This document shows positions 46,393-60,347 of a stretch of 64,000 bases of DNA, piece by piece (positions within the stretch are counted from its first letter, which is position 1; every line of letters begins with the position of its first letter). The stretch covers positions 184,283 to 248,282 of the forward strand of contig FJOG01000028.1 in the NCBI GenBank assembly GCA_900073065.1, given 5' to 3'. This stretch comes from Phialocephala subalpina. Taxonomy: Eukaryota; Ascomycota; Leotiomycetes; Helotiales; Mollisiaceae. A program made the translations under genes and the position numbers. Below the pieces are notes generated by a model. The model was not told the origin of the DNA, did not search any database, and saw only the letters and a list, made by a program, of their open reading frames with translations.

Positions 46393-49300
46393 TCATAGCT
46401 GACCAGAAAGAAGTGCTTCGGTAGCTATTCACATATTAGCCTTTGCTCCAAACAAAATAAAGACGAGGGGAACATACCAGAATTAATATAAGCCCTCCTA
46501 GCATCCAACCCCACCCCAAACCTCTTCTCCAACTCCTGCTTAATACTCTTCTTCGTAACCGTCATCAAATCCGCCGTCTTCAAAATCTCCCTAATTTCCG
46601 CCAAAATCGCATCATCGCTCGGCAATCCCGCCAAGTTCGCCATCTCCATCTCGGGAACCCCGAATTGAGAACCACCAAATTGACTCTGGCGGTGATCCAT
46701 TCCGAGGCCTAGAGCGTCGGAGGGGGCAAGGGACATCCGGGAAACGTGGATGTTGGCTGCGGATTTATTGTCGTAAGGGTAGCTGTTAAGGTTTGCTTGG
46801 GAGAGAGGGCGAGAAGGAGGATAGTTGTATTCCGATACCGCGGGTTGGTATTTAGTCCCATACGAATAGCCCGAGATCTCAGATCGATCATCTTTAGCAG
46901 TCTGCGCTTCCCACAGCTCAGCTTGGTACTCCTCCCATTTCTTGTGAGGGATGGAAGCAGGGTCGAATTTTCCTTCATCGGTGATGACGATCTTCTTTCC
47001 TTTCTCTCCGGTAACGATACGAGTGTTTCCCCAGGAGAAATCGTCCATGTGCCAGAAACTGTAGAGGGGGAGACCAAAGGAGAAGACGGGGATGGCGAGG
47101 ATGTAGAGGATCATCCATCCGATCATTTCCCACTTTCTGTGGAGGATGAAAATGATTGCTTGTAAACCGTAAATTGCACCCAGGAGAATGAAGGCTGTGA
47201 GTGGAATAACGGTTGTATGCCGGATCACGAGGACGATTAGGTAGACGATATAAGCTGGAATGACGGGTTGGACGAGAGTGCCCAGAAGATCGATAAAAAC
47301 GATGAAGCGCATACTGAAACAACAGAATCCGCAAAGCTGTGACATGGGAATAAGTTCGACCAAGTTATGGACAGTAGAATTGATCCATCGACGACGTTGG
47401 GATAAGAAGACTTGCCAAGTATCCGGGGCAATGGTCCAAGCATGAGCGTTTCTGATATACTTGGTCTTGTACTTCGAGTGATGCTTGAGGAGAAGCGTGG
47501 TTAGATAACGATCTTCACCCAAATGAAGCAAGTTCTTCATGTGAAGCGTATCGACACGGATATTGGAATAGGCGTCGACGACTTCTCGGCTGACGAACAG
47601 TGGCTTTCCGGATTCGGCGGCGCGGATACGGTACATGGTGAAACAACCGGGCAGGCAAGTAACACTACCAAACAAACTTTCAAATGCTTTGGAGAGATTG
47701 TGGGAGATGTAGTACTCGTAGACCTGGATCATGGTGACGAAAGACGATTTGGAGTTGGATAGACCAGTCTCTCCGCAGCAACCGATCAGCCTGGTATCGT
47801 CCAAGAATGCCGAGACGAAACGAGACGCCGAGTCTGGGCCAACAACGGTGTCTGCATCGATTTGCAGCATGTACTCGTAGAAGGTCGGGTTGACACCGAT
47901 AATGTTCCGGATCTGGTGGTACATCTCGAGTTCTAAAGGGCTCATGGGTGCGTTGTAGTGAACTCTGTTCAAGAATCTCATCAAGATCATTTGCGAATCT
48001 CGTTTTCCTCGGTTTCCAGGACGTGAGACTTCAGAGGGCTTGCCGACTTTGACGATGACCATGAAAGGCACAATGTGACCTTGTACTTCGTAGAGACCGG
48101 AATAGACTTTGCCCATATTATGTTGTTTCATACCTTCGCCCAAAGATTCGAAGCTCAAGGGTTCGGGATCCACAGTATCGGCCACACCGAGAATGTCGAG
48201 AACGATACGCGGCGTGGGCCTGTCATTGCCCTGACCAATAATCATACCATCACAGACAACGACCAAAAGTTTGCGTTTGTCGTCATACTTCATTCTGGCG
48301 GCGGAGTCAATGGCACGGCGAACAGAGTCTTCATCTTCCGTATAAACAGGGACTTGACAGATGACGAATTTGTCGAGGTTCTCTGGGATGTTCTTTCCTC
48401 CGAATTGGAGAGCGGCGAGGAACTTGAATCCAATGACCGAGCAAAGTAGAATAGAGATCGCCAGCATTAGGTATTCTGAGAACTGGCACTTGACGGAGTT
48501 TCTGGTGTCGACATTGCCAACGTAGAAGAGATTGTCGAGACACAGCTGCATTCGGGATCGCATATCGTCGGCGATAGCCAGGGCGTTCCAGTATTTTGTG
48601 ACATCCTCACCGGCCTTCTGTTGGAATAGATCAACGACCAATGGGTCCATAAAGTTTGTGTTGACGTCAGTAGGAACATCATCACCAGCTTTGACGATAA
48701 CCTTGCGGCCGCCTTGGAGATACTTGGTGAAATCGTAGACTCTGCCATTCAGAATAGCAATCGATTCTTGTTTATCAGCCAAGGTGCTGACATACTTGGG
48801 CGTGTATCCGATGTTGCCCTTCTTGTAGCCAGCCCGCAGGTACATCATCTGCTCATAAAACCAATCAGGTCTGCTATCGTTGGTGAAAGCCCTGAAGTCG
48901 TGGTACTTGTAGTTCGTATCGGTGGAACTGATGACGGATGCTGAGCCAGTGGTGTTGGTCGACGTGTAGTCGAGCTGGACCGAGTCATCGATGGTTCCGT
49001 TGACACCTTGGCAAAGAGCAGATACTTGAACAGGGAAAAGAGACGTCGCATCAAGACCACCGTACGCCAGGATTGACTTCTGAGGAATGATGTTTGGGTA
49101 GTGAGAGGGTGCAAACTCTGAGAGATCGAAGACTTGCCCGCGGATAGCGACGTACGCAGCAGAACCCTTGCCGTTGTAATTGGTCAACTCGGCTGCGCTG
49201 AAAACGTACTGCTTGGGACAGATCAGGAGAGGGAAGACCACCATGAAGAAAGCCACGAAGAGACAACTCATCCAGATCATCATGTTGATGGCAAGCTTCT

Positions 49301-52280
49301 CTCTCCAAGCCATTCGAACGTCTTTGCGAGGCATCCGGCCGATCCATCTGATCAGGAAACCTGGGATGAGCCAGGTCATCATGTAGGTAACAAAGACCCA
49401 TCTTTTTCGGCTGCTGCTTGTCTTGACTTCTTCAACTTCGACCATGGTCTTTTCATTTCCTTTTTCTGCCATCTGCTCCCTGGTGTCCAGGTTTCGGAAC
49501 ATATCTCCTTGACCGAGGGCGGAAGCACCAGCATCAGATCGACCATCCATGTCGTTGCTACCGAAGTACCCGGATTTCTTCTCTCCTCCATAGATGTACT
49601 GGCCAGGTGATGGTGCGCCGAGCAGTCGCTCTTTGGATGCTCCATAGCTACCGTGCACATCACCTGGTGTAAGTTCTCCCGCGCCATCTTCTGATTGTGT
49701 GGGATAACGTCCAGCGGTGAAGTCACGCTCATTGAGCTTTGCTATCTCAGCCCAACATCGTTCGCTTAAGAACACTCCGGTACTTCCGATTCTGGCTTCG
49801 TTGGCGGGCCACCTCTTTTCGTCAACGACCATTTCAGCCTTCTCTCGCTCACTACCAACCAAAATTGTCTCGGCCTCGGCAAGTCCAAGGAATTCGCCAA
49901 AGGGCAGGAAAAGACTGAAATCAGCGTTCCTCAGACGTTGGCTTATTTCAGCAATGCCAAAAGTCTGTATCTGTGTGCGGACACACTTGCTGTCAAATTG
50001 ATTGGCAATGCGGCGATCATTTGGCTTGAGACAGAAAACGAAGTATGGATTCGTGTTTGGCGCTGTAAGGGATTTTGTGACGTTGTCGAGTGAAGAAAGA
50101 AATTGGCCGGCCGCGCCTTGGTCAATGTTGCGTCCCCGTCGACTTGGGGCCTCTTCGGGAGTTTCGCTCATGTCTTCCACAGACTCGGCTCTGGTGTCTC
50201 GGCCACCAAATCTGTTTGGCCTATCACCCTTCTTTCGCATGACGCTGGGCTTTCGGAGAGGCTTAGAGCTGACTTGGGCTTGCATGATAGTTGTACGCTC
50301 CTGTGGGTGGACCACAGTCTTGAGAGCCTCTTGACCGAAAAGCTGACCAACGAAATCGCTCTTAGTTGAAGCGATCAAGTTCATCAGATCCCCAGAGATA
50401 ACTTCGCCGTTCTCCTCCACCAGACCTGCTACAACGTACTCCACCTCACCAGCAAAGTGCTTGACAGCAAATGAAGCAGATGCGTTGTGGGTAGCAAAAT
50501 TGCTCCCAGGAAGCTTGGCAGTGGCGCTTCCTACGGCAATTGCAGGATTTTTACCTTCGAAACGTTTTCGAAGACTCTCCAACAGTTGCACATCGGTCCT
50601 GTTCCGTTTCGTTTGATCATCCAGAATGCTCAAAAGGCCGTTTCCAGGCTTGAGCAGACCCTTGACCGCATCAGAGTTATCGAAGTAGCTTGTCGCAGCC
50701 ACCGTGACTTCTTCGCTTTCCAGCATCTCTGCCTTGTTCTCGAAGAAGCTTTGGAGGGTGAAGTTGTACAAAGATTCGGTAGCGGCATTGTTGAGAAGCT
50801 GATCAAGAACGGAATCGGTTGACTGTTGCTGAGCAAACCCGGGGAAGTCGACAATAGAGATAGTGTTTGCGACTTCATCTTCCACCGCACATACCCTCTG
50901 GTTGATGCTTTCAATAACGTACGCCACGAGCAAGGAATAGAGAGTTCTAGCGAGCTCATCGGCGTTCGCTCTTGCACCTTTGGGATCAAGCATAACCGTA
51001 ACACGCTCTCTGTGGAGAATCTTGGTCTTATATCCGAGAGTGGTTTGCAGATCTTGCGCGCTGACACCAAGGAAGGCAGCAATTATGCCCAGAACATCCT
51101 TGTTTTTCACGGCTGTGAATTGCTGAGCGCCCTCGTGCGAATATCCACCACTGTCATCCCCAGTCGCCGCAGTATCAGCGGCCGTCTCGAATTCCAACTG
51201 TCCAATGTGCAAAATACTGGCCAGCACTTGGCAGATCTCTGCAATCTCACCGCGAGGAAATTCAAGTTTTCGGAGAGCGGTCTTAAAAAGTTGAAAGCCC
51301 TCGGCGTCGTTGATACCAACTTTGAGTTGTGTTGGGTGACCGAGATATCTCCATCTTTTCTGTGATGTATTACCAGCTTGAGATGGATGGGCAACAGCTG
51401 CACTTAGACTGTGGTCCAAGTCGAGTCCGAGATGTGCCTTCTCTGCGGCGCTGGTACCTGCTAGGAGGTAATACAAGACGTGGAAGCTTCGCTCTCCAGT
51501 TGGTACAGCAGCTACTCTGCTTCGTTCTAATCTGTGGTCCAAGACCTTTCCACCAATGAGTGTTGGGTTGACTGTTGACGCTGTGTTATACTGCAGCTCG
51601 AAAAAGAGCCCAGCCTTGGATGCTGTAGGGGTTGTAGCAGTTTTCGTGGTCGTCAGGGTGTCGAAAACGTAAGCAGCTAGTGAGAGTTTCGTAGACAGCG
51701 GAGTGGAGGATTTGGCCAGGAGAGCAGATAGTAGGTGAGAACGAACGGTAGTTTTACCAGAGCCTGATTCTCCGCTAGAAATTTGTTAGTTTTGGCATGC
51801 AAATTGTACGACCTTGACTTACAGGAAGACCACAGCTTGATTCTCTGAGCGAGCTCCAAGTCTTGTGAAAGCCCTATCCGCTATCTCTTCCGCTCCTCCC
51901 ATCGCGCTTCCCTCCTTTCCACCATCCGGCCCCTTGCTCGACGAAGAATAGGTGTTGAGACATATTAACGCGTGTGAAGAAAGCTGTGCAGTAGGTAATG
52001 ATACATGGAAACGGCTGGCAAGGTGTGCGGTGATACTGCAACGGATTAGTACTGTGTTTTCCCGCAAAACAAGGCCAAGAGAAAGATTATTTACTGTGTA
52101 TCCTATTTCACGAAACCAAGTCAGTAATGGGATTTGTAATTTATAGGAATGCGCGAGCTCGCAACATATAGAACTCTAGAAAGCTGGAAAGTGCAATGTT
52201 GCTCTGCGAAGCTGGAGACGTACCGATTGGAGATGTGACGGCAAACTTGGCAAGGAGGGTTGTGAATGCTGAGTAGCCAT
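46393..52280 (-). CDS. chsV: Chitin synthase class V, myosin motor-like domain (CsmA type)
   Basis: Minus-strand exons 52280-52224, 52102-52095 (8 nt), 52035-51823, 51774-46478 and 46424-46393 encode 1868 residues. The N-terminal myosin-like motor has an intact P-loop GESGSGKTT near residue 94. Then come two membrane segments, a cytochrome b5-like region ([20 protein letters not shown]), and the chitin synthase core with [15 protein letters not shown], the Asp in [17 protein letters not shown] and [10 protein letters not shown]-terminal membrane helices and a DEK-type C-terminal domain ([20 protein letters not shown]) end with [10 protein letters not shown] from the last exon. It polymerises UDP-GlcNAc into chitin at hyphal tips and septa, with the motor domain tethering vesicles to actin in studied homologues. 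The start ATG gives the family N-terminus ending PSHLQSDTH. Confidence 0.95.
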
Positions 52281-54195
52281 TGTGGGAGATTTTCTGGGTC
52301 TCGAACCCCAATTCAATGTCCCAACTCTCTATCTGATGTCGATGTCGATTGAGCGTCTGCGGTCAGGTCGGACTTTGAGGTGGTGTTGCTTGGGCTGTAG
52401 GATCTCGTATGGAGTGGCTGTCGAGTCCCTATGGTAACGAAGGGGTAACCTCGTAAGGATCAGAAGAGTCGTGCGTCCAATCCTCCTCCAACGTACAATC
52501 CAACAGACAAGAACGAGTGTATAATAGGAAGGAAATTAGCGAATGTTAGAGATACAGAAGTAACTGAAATCTCGAAAATGCAGTACAGGAGGAGAAAACG
52601 ATGAGACCTGCGCGCTGTCGAAAGGCGAACACAAGCTCGGAACCAGGTTGTTGTCGAGTGACCGAGAGGTTCTCACTTTGCGGAGCTTAAGGGTCGCCGT
52701 AGCGATGTGGGGCGAGTTTATTTTGGGAAGGTTCAGGGGCTTGGAAGGTCGCGATCGTTCAAGCAGCACCAGAAAATTCTGACCATTTGCCACAGTTGGC
52801 CAGAGCCAGCGAGACCAGATCCATCAACACGAGAACTCTCAGCACTTGTGGTGTGCTCACAGGCTCACGCTCACTGTTCAGCCCCTCATCGTGGGTCTTG
52901 ACAGAGAGATGCAGCGAGGACTTCAGTCTGCATGACATTCCCGGACTTGAGGTGATACTGTAGCTGAACACGAACAGCCCACCACCATGTTCGTGTCCGT
53001 ACGGGGTACGACGGACTCAAGACTCGCACTTTTGTCCCAAACGCACCCAAAGACGATACAGTACTTCACGTGTGATTTTGCGAGTTGGCTTTGCATCACC
53101 GGCATGATCCTGCGTGATTTGACAATCTTGTTGGAGCGAATCGGGGTCCACGTTGTCTCCCCAGGTTGATTATTTTTTAGGTCATCGCCATATGACGCCG
53201 TTCTCTACGGGGAAACCGCCATCGCGACCCATCATTTCTAAGTAGTGGATCCTCCAACGTTAAAATACCCCTGAGAAAGAGAGAGAAAAAGCCGTGCAGA
53301 GCTTCCTTTTTCTGCTGTACTGTTGCTACGAAAGCCACACAGCAAGAAAGCTTCACAGTACCATGTCCTCGAGAAAGATATCTCCAAGTCGGATCATTGC
53401 TACATTCTCTTTCTGCAAGTGAACAAGTTTTTGTTGGGAATTGGCCGGCTCTTCACGACGCTTGTGTTAAGCCTCAAAGCAAAATACGACGTGGAGCCGT
53501 CGATGCAAGCACGGTCACTGAAAATAACATTCGTCGCTGCTTCAACTTGTCCGTGAAGCCCGGATCTGAAGTGGCGGCGTCAAGGGCCTTCTGATTCGGC
53601 CAGGACCGACGGCTGCGGAGGCGAAATGGCGATCTCATCCACTCCTGTCATCGAATGGGTAAAGCAGCGGCTCGTATTCCCTCGACTGGTACCCTGTTGT
53701 GCGGCTTAGAGCATTTTGGTGCAAGTCAGGGGTCCATCTACTTTTTGTCCTTGCCGTCATCTCGCTCTCCGTACAAACCAGTTCAGAGTTGAGTGCTCGA
53801 GAATTCCATGAGCGAACATTCCTGGTTCCTATCCCCATCTCAATTTTTGATCAGCTCTCTGTATTCGAAGTTCTCTTTTCAAATCATCTCACTCGCTTTG
53901 GATGGTTACTTTCAACGCCTTTTACGACTAATAATTCCTTACCTGACATTCGTTCCTGCGCCTTCGTTTTTGATCCTCCTGCAAGCCCTGTTGCTGAGCG
54001 ACCAAGACGTAACACTCGTTCCAAACCTCACCACTCCTCCCAATCCTGAGGGTTCACGCCTGCAGACAATAACTCCAGACCGCCAGAGCATACAACACGA
54101 ATTGAAACAGAAGAGGGGGAAGTCAGAAAAGATTGGCCTTGGTGGTCTTGCAAAATCAACAGAGGAAGAGGCGATAAGTCCTCATTTCTACCACG
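52281..54195. promoter_or_regulatory. Shared divergent promoter of the two chitin synthase genes
   Basis: About 1.9 kb between two start codons on opposite strands. It includes a polypurine run (GAAAGAGAGAGAAAAAG) near 53276. The plus-strand leader region has upstream open frames of over 100 codons, one (from a TTG/CTG-type start near 53793 or later ATGs) overlapping the class VI/VII start at 54196 in another frame. No specific factor site could be assigned with confidence. Confidence 0.6.
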
Positions 54196-57100
54196 ATGGC
54201 GGGCAACAACCGAATGTCGATGTACAGCACCGCATCCTCGATGCAGGGTGGTTCACGAAACAACCTTCACGGAGCCAACCAGCAATCTACCCAAGTTTCC
54301 ACGACTACTCTGCTTAATAGTTGTCATTCCATCTACACATCTGGGCAACCCTTGAGTCTCGACGCCAGCACAAGTCTGGTTGTGAATACATGGTTGACAG
54401 CCTCACAACCGGATCATGAGGGAAGGACTGGAGGCACAGTAGATCCTGCAATATCGGCTCGAGCCTGGGAGCATGCCAGGAGACGTGCTGAAGATGGATG
54501 CATCGTCCTTGGGTATGTTTGTTACCAGCAGGTTTCAATTTGATGCTAACGACAGTCCCAGATCTCTCCATGAATCTACCCCTTCAATCCTAGCTCCGTT
54601 CTTATCAACACTCCCCCTCTCCGTCCCATCTTCGCTATACACAGCTCTCAATGCTCTTAGACCCTTCATCCACTCAGTATCGCCACAAAACCATTCCACA
54701 CCCCGTCAATCAGCACTCTCTGTTGCACTCACACTCACACTCGCTGGAAACTTGACTGCAGCATCCATTGCTCTTTCAGAAGGAGGAATTGACACCTCCA
54801 AAGGCCTTCTCAACATCCCAGCAGAATCAGGATACAGAGCTTTCGACGTCTTCTACTACCTCCTGACTTCCGCATCTACACCTGCCGAGCGAGAGTTCTT
54901 AGGACTGAAACATGCTTCTAACTACTCTCTGCTAGCAAAATCCGGCACCTACGATCCTCCTTCCTACCTCCCCACAGCAGACGATGCCGCATCCGCAGAC
55001 GATTTTCGAGCTGCTTTGAAGGAGATCGGAATCAAGGGCTCTGCACACCGAAATCTGATTTCCATTTTGGCTGGTTTGTTGAAATTGGGTGACACCCTGA
55101 CATTCAACGTGGATGAGGATGTCCTGGAAGAAATCTGCGAAGATGTGGGAGGACTGCTCGGTCTCGAACCAGAGGTTTTGGCACATCAATGCACAACCAC
55201 AGACCGAGAAACTTTGATCGGTGGACTCTACGAGGCACTCGTGGATTGGGTCATCCGCAAGGCGAACGAAGCTATTGCCAGCGAGATGATTCGGACCAAG
55301 GATGGTGACAACTCCAGCGACGGCGGACCTGGAGCAAGAACACCAAATACTGAGGAAGACAATGGTGACAATGTTTGCATAACTGTTCTGGAAATTCCAA
55401 ACCCAACACTTGGAAAGGCAGCAGCTATGCGAGGTGTCTTCGATGATACTCAAGGCATCAATGCCGAGATGAAAGAGGATGGAGTTGAGGTCGTCACAGC
55501 AGGTTCATCAGTCTTGAGAGAGATGCAGAATGCTGTGAACGAAGTAGCACCCGACCTTGGTATCATGACTGGACCAACTGGACGAGAACGCGAGCACGTG
55601 TTGGAGAAGCGTGAAATTGTTCTTGAGAAGGTTGGCCGAGAAGGCGAGGAAGACGGATTCTTGAAGAAGATTCTGTTCCCAGTCGAAGGTCAAGGTGTCA
55701 GTCTCGGCCGTGAGGGCCGAATTGATCTCCCTAATGTACTTGGAAGCAGCAGAGTCTGGTATCACCTTTCTCTCCACCCCACTGACGAGTCGCCATCAAG
55801 CCTGGCAGCTTTACCTTCAACTACTTCTGCCTGGTCTGCTGGAACCATTTCTCGACAACTCCGCGCTTGGAGACTTCCCGAGTGGGCCAATCGTCGAAAC
55901 AAGAACCTCGACTTCACTGCCGACTTTGATCATGAAGAATTTGTCCAACGATATGCCACCCTTGGCTGCAAAGATGGCAAAGACGGCATTGAAAGCTGGA
56001 TCATGGAACGCGGATGGAGCAATGGCGAGGTTGTCGTTGGTACAGAACGCATTTGGATGCGAGAAAGTGCCTGGTGGGAGGCAGAAGGAATGCTGGACCT
56101 GAAGCCAGCCGATGACCAAGGATTTGCAAACATGAGCGGAATGATGGGAGCTGAAGGCATGGAGACTGGTTACTCGGCCGGCCCTCACAACGGCAGTGGC
56201 TTCTTCCCACCCATGAACGAGCTCACCCAAAATAACAGCAGAGAGCAGCTCATCCAAAGGCAGCAAAGTTCAATGACTCTGCCACGAGCACAGAGCAATC
56301 TTGGTGTTGCTCGCTCGATCGCTCCGACCGCTCGAAATGCCTCTGGTGGTGACTACGGTCTTGGTTTCAAGGGAGATGACCGCAAGGGCCAGGTCTATTA
56401 CAACAACGAAATGGGCGAGTTCATCGACAATATGGATCCTGAGATGGCTGAGCCAAAGAGCATCCAGACTACATCCATGTCAGGCAAACGCCGTCTGTGG
56501 GTCATTGTCGTTTGGTCGTTGACTTTCTGGATTCCGTCTTTCGTTCTGAGATTCGTTGGTCGTATGAAGCGTCCCGATGTTCGAATGGCGTGGCGAGAAA
56601 AGCTTGTTCTGTGTTTTGCAATTCTTCTCATGAACGGTATCATCGTTTTCTGGATCATCGAATTCGGAAGGCTTTTATGTCCCAACTTTGACAAGGCTTG
56701 GGACTCGACCGAAGTCGAAACCCATCAAGGATCAAACGACTTTTGGGTTAGTATCCACGGAAAGGTCTACGACATCTCCAAATTTTGGAAGACTCAGCAC
56801 AGTGACACCGCTATCGAAACCACTTCCGACGTTATGCAACCCTTCGCGGGCTTGAATCTGGACGAGTACTTCGTGCCGCCTCTTACTGTCGCTTGCCCAG
56901 GTCTCGTCGACTCGAGTGATACCTCCCTCATTCTCCAAGCCAACACGACAGTGGAATACCCCAGTGGAGTTCACACATCTGGACCCCTCTCACCGTACAC
57001 GACGAGTGCCTTGCACAACATCAACTGGTATGCGGAGACCTTCCTGCCAAAGATCGAAGAGTATTATCACGGAGATCTCGTCACCAAGAAGAGCACTGTA

Positions 57101-59755
57101 GAAAGCGATGGCCAGAACAATAATCACTACTGGTTCATTCTCCATGGCAAGATCTACGATCTTACAGATTACTTCTATACCTTGAAGCTGGAAGGCAACC
57201 TGGCGTCCTACGAGTTCATCGACACCACAATCGCAAGCATCATCACTCAAAACCCTGGTCTAGACATAACCAGTCTTTGGGAGAAGAATATCGCCAACTC
57301 AAACGCAACACAGCAAACTGTCATTGCGAACAACCTCAACTGCTTCAACAACATGTTCTACGCCGGTATTCCAGATTTCCGTTACTCGGTGCAGTGTCAG
57401 ATCAACAACTGGATCCTGCTGGCTTTCACGATCATTCTGTGTGCCGTCATCCTAGTCAAGTTCTTAGCAGCATTACAATTCGGTTCGAAACGCCGTCCTA
57501 CTCCTCAGGATAAGTTTGTTATTTGCCAGGTTCCTGCATATACCGAAGGTGAAGACTCCTTACGGAAAGCCCTCGATTCTTTAACTGCTCTCCAATACGA
57601 CAACAAGAGGAAACTGATCTGTGTTATTTGCGATGGTATGATTGTCGGAGGCGGTAACGACAGACCTACCCCCAAAATCGTCCTAGACATCCTCGGCGTT
57701 GACCCCAAAATTGACCCACCTGCACTTCCATTCAAATCAGTCGGAGAGAGTGCCGAACAGCTCAATTATGGCAAGGTTTATTCCGGTCTCTACGAATATG
57801 AAGGAAATGTCGTCCCATATCTCGTTGTCGTCAAGGTTGGTAAGGAATCCGAACAGTCGAAGACTAAGCCTGGTAATCGTGGAAAACGAGACTCCCAAAT
57901 CCTGCTCATGAGCTTCCTCAACCGCGTCCATCATCGATCACCAATGAATCCACTCGAATTGGAAATGTTCCATCAGATCAACAATATCATCGGTGTGGAT
58001 CCTGAGCTATACGAATATCTTCTCATGGTCGATGCCGATACCAGTGTCCGCGAGGATTCTCTCAACCGTCTTGTTGCTGCTTGTGCCAATAACGCTAAGA
58101 TTGCGGGTATCTGTGGTGAAACTTCTCTTGAGAACGAGGAACGATCATGGTGGACTATGATTCAAGTTTACGAGTACTTTATTTCTCATCACTTGGCAAA
58201 GGCTTTCGAGTCTCTCTTCGGCAGCGTCACTTGTTTGCCTGGTTGGTAAGTTGATACTCGTCGCATTACCTCTTCACTGCTAACATATTCTAGTTTCTCC
58301 ATGTATCGTCTCAGAACAGCCGACAAGGGCAAGCCCTTGATCATCTCAGACGCCGTCATCCACGAGTACAGCGACTGCCAAGTCGACACCCTCCACAAAA
58401 AGAACCTCCTCTCCCTCGGAGAAGATCGCTACCTCACCACCCTAATGACCAAACACTTCCCCAGCATGTCCTACAAATTCATCCCCGATGCCTACGCCAG
58501 CACCGCCGCCCCCGAAACCTGGAGCGTCCTGCTCTCCCAGCGCAGAAGATGGATCAACTCCACCGTCCACAATCTCGCAGAACTAATCTGGCTCAAAGAA
58601 ATGTGCGGATTCTGCTGCTTTTCCATGAGATTCGTCGTCTTGATCGATCTCTTCGGAACAATCATCCTCCCAGCAACAACCGTCTACTTGGCTTACTTAA
58701 TCTACAAAGTTGCCACGCACTCCGGTCAATTCCCTCTGATATCCATCATCATGATCGCCGCCGTCTACGGTCTCCAAGCCTTGATCTTCATTCTCAAGCG
58801 TCAATGGCAACACATCGGCTGGATGATTATCTACATCCTCGCTTTCCCTATCTATTCATTCGTCTTACCTGTTTATAGTTTCTGGAACCAAGACAACTTC
58901 TCCTGGGGTAACACGCGTATCGTCGTCGGTGAAAAAGGCGGGAAACAAGTAGTAGCCATCGACGATGAAGGATTCGATCCCCGCTCGATCCCCCTCCAAC
59001 GCTGGGACGACTACGCCATGTCTAACAACCTCCCTGGTCGACGAGGCGGACCTGTTGAGAAATCGCCATATGAAGCGTATGAAGACCAATACGAGATGGA
59101 TGACATGAAATCCATGTATTCCTCCGTGAAACCCGCGAGCACAGTTCTTACAGGGTTCCAAAGAGGAGGTCCTTATATGCCGCCTCAATCACCCGCCTTT
59201 GGTGGTCCAAACAACAGAGTTTCGGTTTATGGGACGCCGTATGTGGATCAACAACAGCAGATGCATGGGAGACAGCAATCTATGATGTCTCTCGGCGGCG
59301 GTTTAGACCACCGCTCCACATCCCCATATCAAGATTACCCAACTCAACAACAAGGCCAACTAGGTCTGCAATCCCAACGTCCAAGCATGGTCATGCTCCC
59401 CACCTCCTCCCACGACCTCCTATCCGGCTCCCCCTCCCCTTTGCACCAATCCACATCCCCCCACCTCCCCCGAAACCAATCCTCGCTCGGCTTTTCAGGA
59501 GGCAACCGTCCCCCCTTATCTGGCGCCGATTTGAGTAGACCAGTTTCACAGTTTGATTTTGTGAGAGGAAACCAAGGACCGGATGATTTGATGATAGTGG
59601 AAGCTATTCAGGGGTGTTTGAGAGAGGTGGATTTGGATAATGTTACGAAGAAGCAGGTTAGGGCGTTGGTGGAGCAGAGGTTGCAGACGGAGTTGGTGGG
59701 AGAGAGGAGGACGTTTATGGATAGGATGATTGATAGTGAGTTGGCGAATATGTGA
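54196..59755 (+). CDS. chsVII: Chitin synthase class VI/VII with short motor-like domain (CsmB type)
   Basis: Exons 54196-54512, 54562-58245 and 58294-59755 encode 1820 residues. The N-terminal myosin-like region is shorter and more diverged than in the class V partner and I see no P-loop GESGxGKT, as known for CsmB-type enzymes. A cytochrome b5-like segment ([19 protein letters not shown]) follows, then the synthase core: [41 protein letters not shown] (near 1415). Then come C-terminal helices, a Gln/Pro/Ser-rich linker and a DEK-type C-terminus ([20 protein letters not shown]). It probably works with the class V enzyme in wall integrity. Class numbering differs between authors (VI in Aspergillus csmB papers, VII in others). 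Confidence 0.94.
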
Positions 59756-60347
59756 GCTATACAAGCTGTACAAAAAAGTTTCGATTTTGAATAGCTTGAT
59801 GGGATGCATTGTTGGGGATGGTAAACAAAGAAGGACAGAAGATTGGAGTGTAATATTGATGAGGTATGGGAATTGGTGGGATGGAGTTAGGGTGTTTACT
59901 TCCATATTTCGAATTTGGGTTTGCATTTCAGTCTAGGATGGATGAGATGAGATTTACAGCATATAATAGGTTCACGAAACCAAAACAATCCTTTGAATAT
60001 ACATCCTTTCTATTCTATATGCCTAGCCTAAGTGAAGACGTGAAGGCGATGGTGACACTCATCAAGGATCCTCGCTCATGTAACAGAAACTGCCTTCACG
60101 TGGGTCATTGCCAGTTTCCATTCTCAACCAACAATCCAGACACTCAGTTATCCATTCTCCATTCTCCATCCAAGTCACCGTCCAAATTACCATCATCAAC
60201 GTCATCATTGCGGCGGGTGGTAAGCCGTGTTTGTCGGCATTATGTTCAATTACCGGACAGGACACTCTGCTCACAACAAAGTACCTATCTAGGCTGGAGA
60301 TCTTCCTCCCAATGTCTAATGCTACGACAGCAGAGCCACATAACTCA
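59756..60347. other. Convergent intergenic region
   Basis: About 0.6 kb between the stop codons of the class VI/VII chitin synthase and the sugar transporter. Chance open frames only. Confidence 0.55.

Noticed and set aside
53793..54317. Frame upstream of the class VI/VII chitin synthase as a separate gene
   Set aside because: No family resemblance, low-complexity content, and it overlaps the synthase start. Kept only as a possible upstream frame.
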